A stretch of 64,000 nucleotides of DNA from Epiperipatus broadwayi (GCA_028023455.1 JAQFVV010012508.1:1607877-1671876); one strand, 5' to 3'. Counted from the stretch's first letter, positions 10,531 through 21,625 are shown. Numbers and translations: made by a program. Notes: a model not told the origin generated them from the letters alone.

Positions 10531-11592
10531 AAAAATGGAAGTTTCTTTGAGCAGCCTTATCCCAAGGGAATTAGTCATTTTGGAGAAATGCTATTCACAT
10601 GATTGCCAGAAATTAATGATGACTTAGCAGCTCCTAATAAAATCCGTTTAAGACAAACAAATTAGAAAAAAAAATAATAATGCAAAAATATCTTCAATTT
10701 TTATGGATAAAAGAATTTATCTCTAAAAGAGAAAAGAACCAGAAAAACAAGAACTTCCACCGTTAAAAAGGGGAGGCTTCTCTATCCAAATCTTATCATG
10801 CTTCAAAGAGCCTGTAAAATCTGTATACAAAACAAGCTTTTTACTGAAACTTGTTCCAACCAAAATCATTCAGAAATAGATAAATAAAAGGTAGCAAAAT
10901 TTACTTGACAACCAATGGCTATTAATATTATTATTCAAAATATCACCTGATGTGAGAGTCGGGTAACATTCCATAATAGTTCAAATAATGAATTGAATCA
11001 TTTCGATAAAAACTACATCATCCTTCTGTAATATACAAGATTAATTCTTCCATAATTTATACAAGACCACAATGGTTTAATGATAAAAAAGTACGCCTTT
11101 TGAGGTCTAAACTTAATTAGTTTAAAACTAATACAAAAATTCAACAACCACTCTTACTCATCTTAATAACCGCTTCTTGATCATTTTCCTCATCCTTTAA
11201 ATAGAGTAATTTTACATAACTACAAAATCAATTTAAAGATATGAAAAGGTTTAAAATACTCACATTGATTAAAAATAAGTTCAAAATTTTTAGTATCTCA
11301 TTTATGGAAAAGGCTTTCTCATTGGAAATTATACAATAAAAAAAAAAAATCAATGAGAAAATTAGACAAATTTTTTCAATACTGTATTTTCTATCAGTTG
11401 AATATCAAACACATGTCCTTTAGTTTAATCTTTTAACATTCGGCCCTAAATAAGCTAATTTATAAAAAAAAAAAACCAACTGGAATTTGTTGGATCTTCA
11501 TGCTTAATTGCATTTCAACTAGGAATCATTGTAACTCAATTATAACTTAATCTTTTCTATTGCATTGTCAAATCCATATATTATTAAAATCA
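10531..11592. other. AT-rich stretch, nothing recognised
   Basis: No clear frame, inverted repeat or RNA motif identified in this kilobase. Confidence 0.4.
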
Positions 11593-11815
11593 TCTATATT
11601 CTTCATTATTTTTACAATGCTTTTTTTACAACCTAATATGACAGTTTCGATTGCCTCAAGGCAATCTTCTTCAGAACTTCTTATATCCCCAAATCTTATT
11701 AGCAGTTAAGATTTGGGGCTATAAGAAGTTCTGAAGAAGGTTGCTGGGGCAATCAAAACTGTCATATTAGGTTGTAAAAAAAAAGCATTGTAAAAGTAAT
11801 GAAGAATACAGATAT
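11593..11815. repeat. Foldback with CTGAAGAAG-stem-GAAAC motif (family Z)
   Basis: Arms of about 105 bp are inverted copies around a short spacer near 11699-11708. Read outward each arm gives TTCTGAAGAAGATTGCC, a loop, GGCAATCGAAACTGTC, then CATATTAGGTTGTAAAAAAA. The stem GATTGCC/GGCAATC is perfect in the left arm. Copies at 25.7 and 55.9-56.07 kb share the motif but have a different outer tail. It resembles a hammerhead core with one extra A before stem II and no stem I. Confidence 0.7.
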
Positions 11816-12050
11816 TAATATTATATTGGGTACTCATCTTATAGCTAAAGACGCCGTTCTATGGCGCGTTTTTCGCGCCAAAATACATAAAAATGTTGTT
11901 TCCGCGGCCGACATGTTCGAACCCGCATTTTCTATAATACAATTTTTTTGTTGTGCTACAGAATGCAGGCCACTATGTCGCATCGCAGTACAGCATGTAT
12001 GTCGTATCGCAGCAATTACATTTTCCGAATTCGTACAGTTTATAAAATAG
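11799..12050 (+). other. CpG-bearing segment with 83-codon open frame and GC hairpin
   Basis: In a window with very few CpGs, 11850-12030 holds many (GACGCCG, GGCGCG, CCGCGGCCG, TCGCATCGCAG). A perfect 7-bp hairpin TGGCGCG-TTTTT-CGCGCCA lies at 11862-11880, and TGTCGCATCGCAG / TGTCGTATCGCAG is a short direct repeat near 11970-12013. The plus frame is open for 83 codons but shows no recognisable domain. It could be a host promoter, a recent transposon piece or a chance frame. I assign no function. Confidence 0.3.
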
Positions 12051-12436
12051 TTACAGCTTGATGAGAGAGTTTGTATTTGAATTGGATGGAAATGTTGTTT
12101 TCATTGGATTTTTTTTTATTTTGAAGTATTGAAATATTCAGATTTTTTAAAGTAATAATTCTAAGACTTTTTACAACGTACTGTATTGAAGTTTTAATTG
12201 GGAAAATGTTAAATATCTGTTTTTAGTGAGTTGCAATTAGATAACGTGTCAAGTAACGTACTGTTCGTAACATTCCACGAGACACCGTGTGTATATTTTT
12301 GAAGTAAAAAAGAGCGGTACCAAAAAAAAATATCCAGTAAGAAAAGTACAAATATACATGTTCTTTTGTAAATTTCATAAAAAGCAAATATTATAAACAT
12401 GTTTAGTAAGTATTTTAGCATTACAAACAACAGAAC

Positions 12437-12495
12437 ACTAACCCTAACTATAAAACTAAACCTAAAACTAACCCTAAACCTAACCCTAAAACTAA
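12437..12495. repeat. Degenerate CCCTAA telomere-like repeat patch
   Basis: CTAACCCTAACTA ... CTAACCCTAAACCTAACCCTAAAACTAAC contains several exact CCCTAA units mixed with ACCTAAA and AACTAAA variants over about 60 bp. This is consistent with an interstitial TTAGGG-type telomeric patch or an unrelated simple repeat. Nearby related words (AGCCGTAACAC, AAAAAATATCCGATAG) repeat loosely to about 12.77 kb. Confidence 0.55.
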
Positions 12496-12499
12496 CAGT

Positions 12500-14110
12500 A
12501 ACAACTTTTACTTTTTATTGTCATTCTATTTCAAGTAAAAAATAGCCGTAATATCTCTTTGTCTGTAAAAAAAAAAAAAAAAAAGAAATGTAAAACGAAG
12601 ATTAAAAAAATAAAAAATAGACTAAGAAATTTTACTTTTTATTAAGATTATTATTTTTTAGTTAAACAACAACAAAAAAAAAAGTCATAACACAAGTAAA
12701 AAAATATCCGATAGAAAATTGATAAAAAAAAGCCGTAACACAATTAAAAAAATATACGATAGAAAAAACACGAATCAAATTGTAATTTGTTGATTTTATT
12801 TTACATTTATTATTATCATTTAAATTGTATACGTTAATAAAAAATAATATTTATAAAAGACAATTTTGTTTTGTTTTTATTTTCGCATCACAAAAAAGCA
12901 CAGCAAAATTATTATAATCAACGGCCCAGGAATGGTCATATTTTATAGTTTTAGCTTGAAAATGGCGACATCCAATGGAATCTTTATCTATAAGACAAGC
13001 ACCTTATATTGTAACTCCATTACTTTCATCTACATTCCAATAAGTGAAAAGTATGATCTATTATGGTCATTTTGCAATTAAGTTTACAGCAACGTAATTT
13101 TGAATTCACTGCTGCTAATGATTCATATAAAACTTTTAATTTAAAAGTAGGAGCAAAGAATAAAATCCCCAACCAAGTTCAGCTTTATATGCTAGGATAT
13201 TTTGAGTATGGCAAGATAAACAGGCAAAGGTTGTTGATACAGAAGATAATCTATTTAACAGCTTTTTAAATTTCAATGGGTATAACCTAAGAAAAGATGC
13301 ATTGTGATCTATATAAAATGATAAATACTTTTAAAAGAATTCAATTTCTTCTTACACAAAGTCACATGACAATTTCATTTTTTTTTTTTTTTTTCAAATC
13401 CAAATCGGTCCAAAACATTATCATGACTTCTTCAATGAAGAATCCAGAAAAATATCGCTGTGTATAAACTTTTCCTCCATCCAGGATTGGACAGTTTAAA
13501 TAACCACTATAAAATTCTGAAAATATTGCTTAGCCTTGTATTTATAGTTAAGATTTAATTCTTAAATATCATATATAGAATTCACCTTACGCTGAATTTT
13601 TTTCAGAATTTCTCTATTAATTTCTTTATAGGTTTGATGCACGATTTGTTTGTTGGAATACCCAAAATTTTTATGATCAATGTGGCATTTTTAGAAACCA
13701 AGTCTTTCATATTTGTAGGTCTTAATTTATCCCAGTAAAGATTGATAAGTCAGTTATATTTTTTAATTAAAAAGATTTACTAAAAATTAAGATGATGGGA
13801 ATGCACCACATTTAAATTCATTTACGACTTAATAAAAAATGGCCACCACTACATACATTTTAAGTCTGCTGTTATATTTTCATGTCTAGCTAAAAGTTTT
13901 CTATTAAAGTGTCAATGTTAAATGAATTTTCTATTTCTTCATATTTATAAAAAACCCAGATATGTTGAAATAAGTTAACTGTTAATTATATATATTAAAT
14001 ATACAACATAAAATTAATATTTGGTTATTAATCAAATGAATTATTTATGTATTTTTTTAGCCTTTTATATGTTAGCATAAATGCCTTGTATAATTTGTCC
14101 TATTCATATT
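12500..14110. other. AT-rich stretch without recognisable genes
   Basis: Short open frames near 12866-13269 show no family signature and have composition like their surroundings. No inverted repeats or RNA motifs were recognised. Confidence 0.4.
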
Positions 14111-14127
14111 TAAGAAATATAAAACCA

Positions 14128-14226
14128 GTCAAGCATTGGTGGCCGAGTGTTTAGCACAGCTGCCTTACAAGCAGTTGTCCCGGATTCGCTTTCCGGCCGA
14201 TGCTTTGACACATGAAAAAAAAAAAA
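14128..14226 (+). mobile_element. tRNA-derived SINE, family B
   Basis: The head reads CAAGCATTGGTGGCCGAGTG (box A TGGCCGAGTG) and then a tRNA-like anticodon arm GCTGC-CTTACAA-GCAGT. A box B (GGATTCGCTTTCC) and the tail GATGCTTTGACACATG plus poly(A) follow. A 9-bp duplication GAAATATAA flanks it (14114-14122 and 14228-14236). Other copies lie at 25.26 and 59.99 kb; their shared anticodon arm suggests descent from a tRNA with CTTNCAA loop, possibly alanine. Transcription would be by RNA polymerase III and mobilisation by a LINE. Confidence 0.85.
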
Positions 14227-14619
14227 GGAAATATAAGATCTGTTTCTGCTGACCATCATATTTGCACTAGATGAAATCAAATTCTCATTTTTTTCTCCTC
14301 TCACCATTTGTAGATACCAATGTGTATAATATCTGCTTAGAGAAAATACTATAAAAAGGAAACAATTTTTAAATAATGCTCCAATGAAAAATCTTGAAAT
14401 TATTTAAAATTTATTATTCAGTCAAAAATCACATCAACTAAAATTCTCTTCCTTAATTGCAATTAGACTCTGCCATAAGTCTTGTGCAATTTTATATTGG
14501 TAAGACTACTAATATACGGTATGGCTGAAGATCTATCGGCCTCATATAGCTATTTGAGTTGGATAGCTGGGTTTGAAGACATGTAGATGTCTGAAAATTT
14601 CAGATTTTCCACTCAATAG

Positions 14620-14940
14620 ATAACTTTTAGATAAGTGCTTGGCTTTGGGTTGGTATTTTTAGATCTAGTGTCTGAACCTACCCTGGCACCTCTCTGAGGA
14701 GTGCCAAAGCACGAAACCATGGTCAGGGGTTCCTGACAGAGATATTTTAAGTGCTGGCTCTCGCTAAGCATTTATCACAAAGCTTGTAGAGGAATTGGCA
14801 ATCCTCATTGTTTATAACTTACAAGCTTAAGAGAATAGGGTCATGTGATCTATGACTTATTTTGACTATTTAGAGAACTGATGCTTAAGAGATAGGGTCA
14901 TGTGATCTATGACTCTTATTTTGACTATTAAGAGAATTGA
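14620..14940 (+). mobile_element. Hammerhead family W repeat, copy W1
   Basis: A dispersed repeat shared with the minus strand at 27615-27895: both run from GCTTGGCTTTGGGTTAG, through AGATCTAGTGTCTGAACCTA, the hammerhead, CATTTATCACAAAGCTTGT, GGAATTGGCAATCCTCATTG and GTCATGTGATCTATGACT. Its 3' part (14830-14942) is locally duplicated with the word GGGTCATGTGATCTATGACT. It encodes no protein. Ends are approximate because only two copies are available for comparison. Confidence 0.7.
14688..14730 (+). ncRNA. Hammerhead ribozyme, family W (fully paired)
   Basis: Order on the plus strand: stem I ACCUCU (14688-14693), core CUGAGGA (14694-14700, position 7 being the variable one), stem II GUGC-CAAA-GCAC (14701-14712), core GAAA (14713-14716), stem III ACC/GGU closed over AU, cleavage triplet GUC (C17 at 14724), and stem I AGGGGU (14725-14730). 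Stem I gives 6 pairs including one U-G; stem II gives 4 Watson-Crick pairs. Every invariant hammerhead core base is present. Predicted cleavage lies between 14724 and 14725. Confidence 0.88.
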
Positions 14941-15529
14941 TGTTTCAAGTTTTAAAAAAAAAACAGTGATCAGAGAAAGAATACAGTGAATATTGACTTT
15001 GTTATATCTCCATGTTGATGAAAAATAAATGTTCTGTCAATGAATTAATAATTCACAGATTGTAAAATAAAAATGATTATAGATGATATAAGGAAGTGTG
15101 ATTATAGTTGTAAATATTATCTAACAATTCTACTTGAAGAAATTCATTATCTTTTTACTGATCTTATTTAAATCTGAGCCACTTTCAAAATCTAATAATA
15201 TTTTCAAATTATTTCTAAGTTTTAACTTTGATTTTTTTAAACAAATCTTTATCTTTCTTTATTTCATTTATTTATTCACTGGATATAAATTCTCATGAAT
15301 ATTAATAAGTTTGCAATAATTTATTTATTTATTTTTTAATTAGAATTTACTAATTATCAAAGTTATTTTTCAATGAATAATTAAAATAAAACTGAAATTT
15401 TAAAAAAATTATTGAATCTGACATTTATTCAACTTAATTCATAATTCAAACATAACATTAAAAAATGATTATTTTAAATGGTTGAACACTAAAAAAAAAT
15501 AGTAAATCTTTATACTACTTAATTTAAAA
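14941..15529. other. AT-rich stretch, nothing recognised
   Basis: T-rich low-complexity sequence without a frame or repeat family that I can identify. Confidence 0.4.
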
Positions 15530-15605
15530 CAGGCCTGCCCAATCTATGGCCCACAAGTGACCTGGCATATTGACTTTTGAGTCCGTCTGGATGTTTATGT
15601 ATCAA
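15530..15605 (+). mobile_element. hAT-like transposon end
   Basis: CAGGCCTGCCCAATCTATGG followed by CCCACAAGTGACCTGG resembles the CAG-GGTGCCCAA-TCTTTGGCCC ends of hAT elements. The opposite end is not evident before the next repeat, so only a fragment is claimed. Confidence 0.4.
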
Positions 15606-15867
15606 AATAAATTTATTTATTCCAGTTCACGCTTTTTTCCATTCTTATTGTGAATTATCATTTTAAAATTAATTATATATTTATTTATTTTTAAAAACAA
15701 AGTTATATTTTAATTTATAAAATTTATTTTACATTTTAAATAATAAAGTTTGGAATGTAGCTGTATTCTAAAGTAGACATTTGATAGTGATTCACTGTCA
15801 ATTGAGATGAATCCCATGAGCAGGAATGGTATTAAACTCCTAAACATGACATCATCATTTCGTACAC

Positions 15868-17873
15868 GTGCCACCCAGTGCAAGCTCCTCACTGATGAAA
15901 TTCTGGGGATATTGGATGAAAAAGTTGATTAAGAAATATATTAGAATTTTATATAAAAAGAAAGATGCTTTATTAAATAAGGTTAAAGAGATATATGAAA
16001 AATTAAGAACACTAATAAATTTGAAAGAAGATATGTTAAGATATTGTTATTTGAATAAAATGAAATATAAGAATACAATAAGAGTTAGACATAATAAAAA
16101 ATTAACAAAATTAATTTATGATAAACGAAAACTTGATGTATTTAGGTGTGGGAATAATAAAAAAGACCATATTAATAATATGTATAATGGATGTGATAAT
16201 AATAAAAATAATTTTATAATTAATTTAATTGGAATGAAATCTGATAAAAAGGAGAAAGAGATTTTGGAGAAAGGTTTAAAGCATATTCCTATAATAAATA
16301 GTAATGTTAATAAAGATATTTTTGAAATTGCGGCAAAAAATAAATTATTAATTGATAAAATTAGGTAAATTAATAATAATAGTTTAAATATGTATAACGG
16401 TTATAAGATAAAAAATATGATATGATGTTGAGAGAGTTTCAATACAGAATGGAAGAGTTGGAATATAATATGATAAATAATTTGGAGTATAAATATGAAA
16501 AGGAATATGAAAGGAGAATTATTAGTCAAATTAAAAGTAAATATAAAGATATGTTATTTTTGAGAGGAGATAAGACATCTAGTATGGTAATTACAATGAA
16601 GGAAGATTATGATGAAAAAATTATTGGATGAGGATTGTTTTGAAAGAATTAGAAAGAATGATGGTATAGAAAAAAATAAAATGACTAATAGGATAACTGA
16701 TATGTATAATAAAAACTATATTAATAAAGTGGATGTATTTACATTGAAAAGAATGGATTTTAAAGATGCAAGTATATGTGGGATACCTAAGATACATAAA
16801 TTAGGAATGCCATTAAGACCTATTATTAGTAATGTGGATATGTATGACGAAAATTTGTCTAAATGGTTATATAATAAAATTTTTAAAAAATATGGTGAAA
16901 TAAAAAAGAAAATAATGTAAGTAATTCACATGGTTTTGCAAGACTTTAAATGTTTTTTTAGAGGGAAATAAGTATAAAAATGTGTTTTTTGTTAAACTTG
17001 ATATATGTAGTATGTACACGAATATTGTACAACATAAAGCATTTGATATAATATTGAATAGGTATATTAAAGATAATAATAAGAGTATAAAAATGGAATG
17101 TAACCAATTGTATGATATCTTAAATATTTGTTGTAAAGATGTGGTATTTAAATATAATGAGGTATATTATAAACAATGTAAAGGATTGAGTATGGGGAAT
17201 AGTATGAATGGATTGTTAGCTGCTATATTTATGGATGATTATGATGATAAATATTTTTGTATTACACAATATAAACCTGTTTTTTGGGTTAGGTATGTTG
17301 ATGATTATTTTTTAGTGTCCAATGGCAATTATAGAAAATCTGAATGTTTTATAAGGTATATTAATTCAATTGATGATGACATTAGTTTTACTATGGAAAA
17401 AGAGAAAAATAATGTAATTACTTATATGGATGTTATAATAAAAAAAAGTTATTAGGAATTGTAAGGTTGCTATTGAAACAAGTGTATTCAGAAAAGAAAC
17501 TTTTTATGGTTTGTTAAGTAGTTGGGATTCAGATATTGAATATAAACATAAAATTAATATTATTAATAATAGGATAAATAGAGCAATTAATTTATGTTCT
17601 GAAGAAAAATTATTTATAAAAGAAATTTGTAATATAAAAGAGGAAGGTATCAAAAATAATTATCCAGTTAAAGTTATTGATAAATTATGTAATAAAAAAA
17701 ATATTAAAAAAATAATAAAGAAGATAAACAATGGAAAAGATGTAAATAATTTTATATATAATAGTTATGTTTCTAGAGATACTTTTATGAAGATTAAAAA
17801 GATTATAAAAAGTATAAATAATAAATACAAGGTGGAAAGTAGGTTAATTATTAAATCTGTATATAAAAAGTAA
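15868..17873 (+). pseudogene. PLE reverse transcriptase, frameshifted
   Basis: Open segments at 15868-16368, 16422-16631, 16609-16920, 16982-17455 and 17511-17873 read as one protein if about five indels or stops are ignored. Landmarks in order: MVITMKEDYDEK near 16584 (like PLE ADKGG-VVMDRSDY), GIPKIHKLGMPLRPIIS near 16780 (PLE GLPKIHKPG-PLRPIVS), FFVKLDICSMYTNI near 16987 (RT motif A), CKGLSMGNSMNGLLAAIFM near 17178 and RYVDDYFLV near 17291 (catalytic YVDD), then ITYMDVII. The lysine-rich N-terminal part is poorly conserved, as usual. Together these identify a PLE-type RT with confidence. Confidence 0.9.
15872..15919 (+). repeat. Hammerhead family Y fragment at the PLE 5' junction
   Basis: GCAAGCTCCTCACTGATGAAA joins directly to TTCTGGGGATATTGGATGA. 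In family Y these two parts flank stem II, GAAAC and the cleavage site, so about 20 bases of the ribozyme have been deleted here. The PLE reading frame begins immediately after it. This is either a remnant of the PLE's own terminal repeat or a chance insertion next to it. Confidence 0.55.
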
Positions 17874-18840
17874 TTGAATTTAGGAAATTTAATTAATGAT
17901 ACAAAAAATATAGAAATTGACAAAATGAATGGAATATATTTAATTGAATGTTTAAATTGTAAGAGAGAGGGGGAAAAACATTTCATATATTGGTACAACA
18001 AAGAATACGTTAAAAACTAGACTTAGACAACATTTATATGATAAAAATTCAAATATTTACATACATTGTAAAGTTTTAGCTCATAAAGAATTTAATATTA
18101 AAATGTTGGAAATGCTAAAAATTATAGGGAAAGGATGGTAAAAGAATATTTTTACATAAAAAATTATAATCCTACTTTAAATAAAATTAATGGAGTAGAT
18201 AAGGAATCTAAAATAATGTATAATTAAAATGAATGTTTAAATAGATTTAGGTAAATTGTTAAAAGTTTTTTTTTTGTATAAAAAAAGATGTTTATATTTG
18301 TTTTATATTCATTTAAAGCTATAGTTTAGGAATGTAGTTTTGAGATGGGTTTTAGATAAGATTTAAAAAAGAGAAAGGTTATTTGAAATTAGGGTTGGTT
18401 TTTAAATTTGTATAAAAAGTTTCTTGGATGATTTTAAGACAGATTTGTAATTAAATAATGTAAAAGAAAGAGTAATATAAAAAATAGCAGTGGGAGAGAG
18501 ATGTAAGTAAAATATATTATGTCTGTTTAATATGTTTGCTACTGTTTATGTTAATATAAGATGAAGATATTTATGTAATTGAGGTTTATTTATAAATATG
18601 TATTTCATATTGTTGTTGCAATCCTTGAAAATGATTGTATGAAGATAAACAGTTGAAACGTTGGAGTTTTGTAATATATATATATATGTTCAGTATTGAT
18701 ATTAGAAAAAGTTTTTAAAAAGAAAAAGCAGAAGGATTTTTAATTTGTTGATAATTTTGTAGAACATATATATTTTAAAAGAAAAAGTGATTGTACATTT
18801 GCTGTGTTATAATATATGAAAAAAGATAATGTCACAATTT
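15920..18840 (+). mobile_element. Penelope-like retroelement with C-terminal GIY-YIG domain
   Basis: A single-orientation element of about 2.9 kb. It contains a Penelope-type reverse transcriptase broken into several frames, a downstream GIY-YIG endonuclease region, and a 3' untranslated part (18230-18840). The last part holds CAGTTGAAACGTTGGAGTTTTG and the tail AACATTTGCTGTGTTAT-like sequence. The 3' part recurs as a foldback at 31.98-32.36 kb. A C-terminal GIY-YIG nuclease places it with the EN-containing PLEs (Penelope/Poseidon/Neptune type) rather than with endonuclease-deficient ones. The element is inactive through frameshifts and stops. Confidence 0.88.
17881..18227 (+). pseudogene. 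PLE GIY-YIG endonuclease domain, frameshifted
   Basis: GIYLIECLNC begins at 17931 and SYIGTTKNTLKTRLRQHLYD at 17983 in a frame shifted by one, with a G-run (17967-17973) between them as the likely indel site. A further shift near 18120 separates the terminal piece NPTLNKINGVDKESKIMYN, which stops at 18227. The GIY and YIG motifs, the downstream arginine and the histidine of RQHL match the nuclease fold that PLEs use to nick target DNA. A Cys pair beside GIY fits the zinc-finger-like cysteines reported in PLE nucleases. Confidence 0.85.
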
Positions 18841-19449
18841 ATTTTAATACCAAAGCAAACTGATGTTTCTTATAGCAGAAATGAAATAATCAAAATGTAA
18901 CAGACACAAATGAACAATTACAAAAAATAAACCGCAATTATCAATTAAAAAAATACAGATTCAATGTAATTAATTACTAATTGTCTACTGATTAACTGGT
19001 TCATATTTATTCTAAAGGTTATTATATAGATAAAAAGATAAATTAAATATCATCAGCTAATATGTTATCTGATGAGCCTTATGTGATAAAATAATTTTCA
19101 CAATCAGATGAGTTAAATAAGCTTACTAATATATAAATCAAATGATTCATACATTTGATTTCACTGAACAATTTTATCCATATTCTAATTAATGTTATAT
19201 ATATAATAGTTAAAAATATACTTATAAAAAAGTATGTTTTATCATTAAATTATTGTCATTTATTTTTAAAACAATTGACATTCCATTTTTTATATTAAAA
19301 AAAATAAAAATTATAAAAAAATAACCAAATAATATTAATATATACAAACCAAATTAAATTTAAAACACTTCAAATCTTGTTTTATTTTACGAATCATTTT
19401 TCATTTCTTTTTAGCTCCAATGTTTAGATCATATATGGTCATTGTAAAG
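18841..19449. other. AT-rich stretch, nothing recognised
   Basis: Very AT-rich sequence without a recognisable frame or repeat family. Confidence 0.4.
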
Positions 19450-20068
19450 GATTCATCATCATCAACCATTATCAATCCACTGCATGATGGTTTCTCCAAG
19501 TTCAATCCATCTTCTCCAATCTTTAGCATCTCTTCTCCATGTCATCCCTGCACACTTTCTTATTTCACCCATCCATCTCACATGTGGTATCTTTCTGGGT
19601 CTTTTACAATCTCTTGGAATCCAGTTTAAGATTTCAATTGTCCATCTATTACCATCTCTTCTAGCAAAATGTCCAGCCCAACTCCACTTCAATCTTTTAA
19701 TTTTTTCAATAAGGTCATTAACACCTGTTTGTTCTCTTACTCATATATTGCATTTTTGATATTTTTCTTGTTACTTCAAATATGCATCTCTCCATACTTC
19801 TTTGAGTGGTCTGAAATCTCAGTACTGCTCTTGTATTAAGTGTCCAAGTCTCAGATCCATAATTAAGAACTGGCAAAACACATTTATTAAAAACTTCCTT
19901 TTCAAACACATAAGCATATTTCCTTTTGGTATCAAGTTATTTCTATCAAAAGCACCCCCAACCAAGTTTAATTCTATGATTAATTTCATCCATTATGTTT
20001 CCATCTGTATTAATAATCTGACCAAGGTATTATAGCTGTTAACTTCTAACTCATCATAATCAATATTT
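19450..20068 (-). pseudogene. RTE retrotransposon 3' fragment
   Basis: The minus strand reads NIDYDELE, then [31 protein letters not shown] and, in another frame, WSWAGHFARRDGNRW to QWIDNG, matching the C-terminal third of the RT at 3.9-5.5 kb. Two frames are needed (19462-19692 and 19718-19909), so it is broken. The 3' end has the CATCATCATCAACCATTATCAATCC word seen at the other copy's tail. The 5' truncation near 20.07 kb lies 38 bp from the mariner element. Confidence 0.85.
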
Positions 20069-20105
20069 ATATGTAAAAGATTATTCCTATATATATATAC
20101 AAATA

Positions 20106-20650
20106 CGAGGTGTGGCAATTTAATTTCCAGAATGCACTTTCCTAAAACATACATGTGGAAGTGTACACTAGTGGTTGCTGTTGTCTTCAGAATAGTCCCC
20201 TTGAGCATCTATACACCGATTAAAACAGTGTTCCCATTTCTGGAAGCAAACCCGGAACTTATTTTAGGAATACTGTTGAGTAGTCATAACACATTCTTTT
20301 GGATGTTCAGTTATAGTAGAAAATCTTCGTTCTTTCAGCACAGTTTTTGAGAAATAATCAAAAATCATAGGCAACTAAGTTGGGTGAATAGGGAGGATGA
20401 TCTAATTGTGTAATTGATTTTTTGATAAACAAGTTAATCACAATGAGCACACTATGACCCGTTTTTACCCATAGCGTATGTATGGATATTTATTATCTTC
20501 CCAATAACTAACTAACACTATTTGTAAAATTTACACACACATTAGTTTAAACATGTTCAAACATGTATGTTCGATACTTATGTGATTTTGAAACAATTAG
20601 GACATGGGTGACACCACAGGCCATTCTGGGAATTAAATTGTCACACCTTG
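20106..20650 (-). mobile_element. Internally deleted mariner transposon
   Basis: Inverted termini CGAGGTGTGGCAATTTAATT and, from the other end, CAAGGTGTGACAATTTAATT are flanked by TA on each side (20104-20105 and 20651-20652), the mariner target duplication. On the minus strand the interior keeps transposase C-terminal pieces: LDHPPYSPN (20378-20402), matching the conserved HPPYSPDLAP motif, and WEHCFNRCIDAQGDYSED, the typical C-terminus. At 545 bp it lacks the N-terminal DNA-binding region and most of the catalytic domain, so it is inactive. Confidence 0.9.
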
Positions 20651-21091
20651 TATATGTTTATAAAGAATCTACAAAATATTTACAAATAAACTAATATTAT
20701 AAAAAATTCATAATAAATTATATATATATATATGTTATTTCTTGCTTACTTTCATGTATGACTTCATACTTTTACATTTTTAACTTATAAAAAAAAATAA
20801 AAATGTAAAAAAATGAAGATATTTATAAAAGCATCAAAGAAGTTACATTATATATATATAATTTATGTGAAAAAATATTTTATTAAGTTGTTTTTGTAAA
20901 TTCTTTATAGATTCTTTGTACACATGTATTTATACTTTTATAGGAATAATCCTTGACAATGATTATATAATATTCCAAAACATTGGAGAAAAAGTAAAAT
21001 GGAAAATGATTCATAGAATAAAACAAGATTTGAAAAAGCGTTTTAAATTTAATTTGTTTTTTTATATATAGTGAAATACTTATTAACGAGT

Positions 21092-21625
21092 AAATATAGG
21101 GGATTTGAACACACAGACTTTCAAGCACTCTTCAACTATCCACATTATCTCATACTAATAAACATCACATGATCACCATTTCTTATACTTGTTTATAACT
21201 GTTATTAAAACAGGCAAAATTCTCTATACATACTAGTCTGGGATATTGGATGAGTAGGCACTAGATGGGGATTTTATGCACAAGCCTTCTGGCATCCATT
21301 GATTACTCTGGCTTGTACTGAGTGGCAGTACATATAGAGAGTTTTGCCTGTCTATCTCATACTACTGATATGCAAGACCACACACATATAGAAAAGATAA
21401 ATAATCACCAATATATATATTTCATGCTGAACCAGCACTCATCAATTGGTCTAGATCATCATCTCCCACACATATATATAATCAGTGCTCAGTTTATATT
21501 AAGATAGCAAATCTTCACACTTTAATGAACAGGCTTCAATCTTCTCCAACATACAACTCTTTAGCCAGCCACACAATTGAAAATCCGGCGATAAGAATGC
21601 CCAAATCTCATGCTGATGCCAATAT
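21092..21625 (-). mobile_element. Hammerhead family X copy X2 with family Y insertion
   Basis: The sequence starts with TATAGGGGATTTGAAC and ends with CCCAAATCTCATGCTGATGCC, following copy X1 throughout. It is interrupted by a short family Y segment (about 21180-21350) bounded by the inverted words ACAGGCAAAATTCTCTATA and TATAGAGAGTTTTGCCTGT. The ribozyme at 21407-21450 has the same 44-nt layout as X1, with intact stems I and II and GAAA, but reads UUGAUGA instead of CUGAUGA and is probably inactive. Confidence 0.7.
21407..21450 (-). ncRNA. Hammerhead ribozyme remnant, family X
   Basis: Stem I ACCAA/UUGGU, stem II GUGCUG/CAGCAU, GAAA and the AUA cleavage triplet are kept. The first core base C3 is changed to U, which should strongly reduce cleavage. 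Confidence 0.65.

Noticed and set aside
11862-11880. Histone mRNA 3' stem-loop
   Set aside because: The loop has five T's and the stem sequence differs from the conserved histone stem-loop; no histone coding is nearby.
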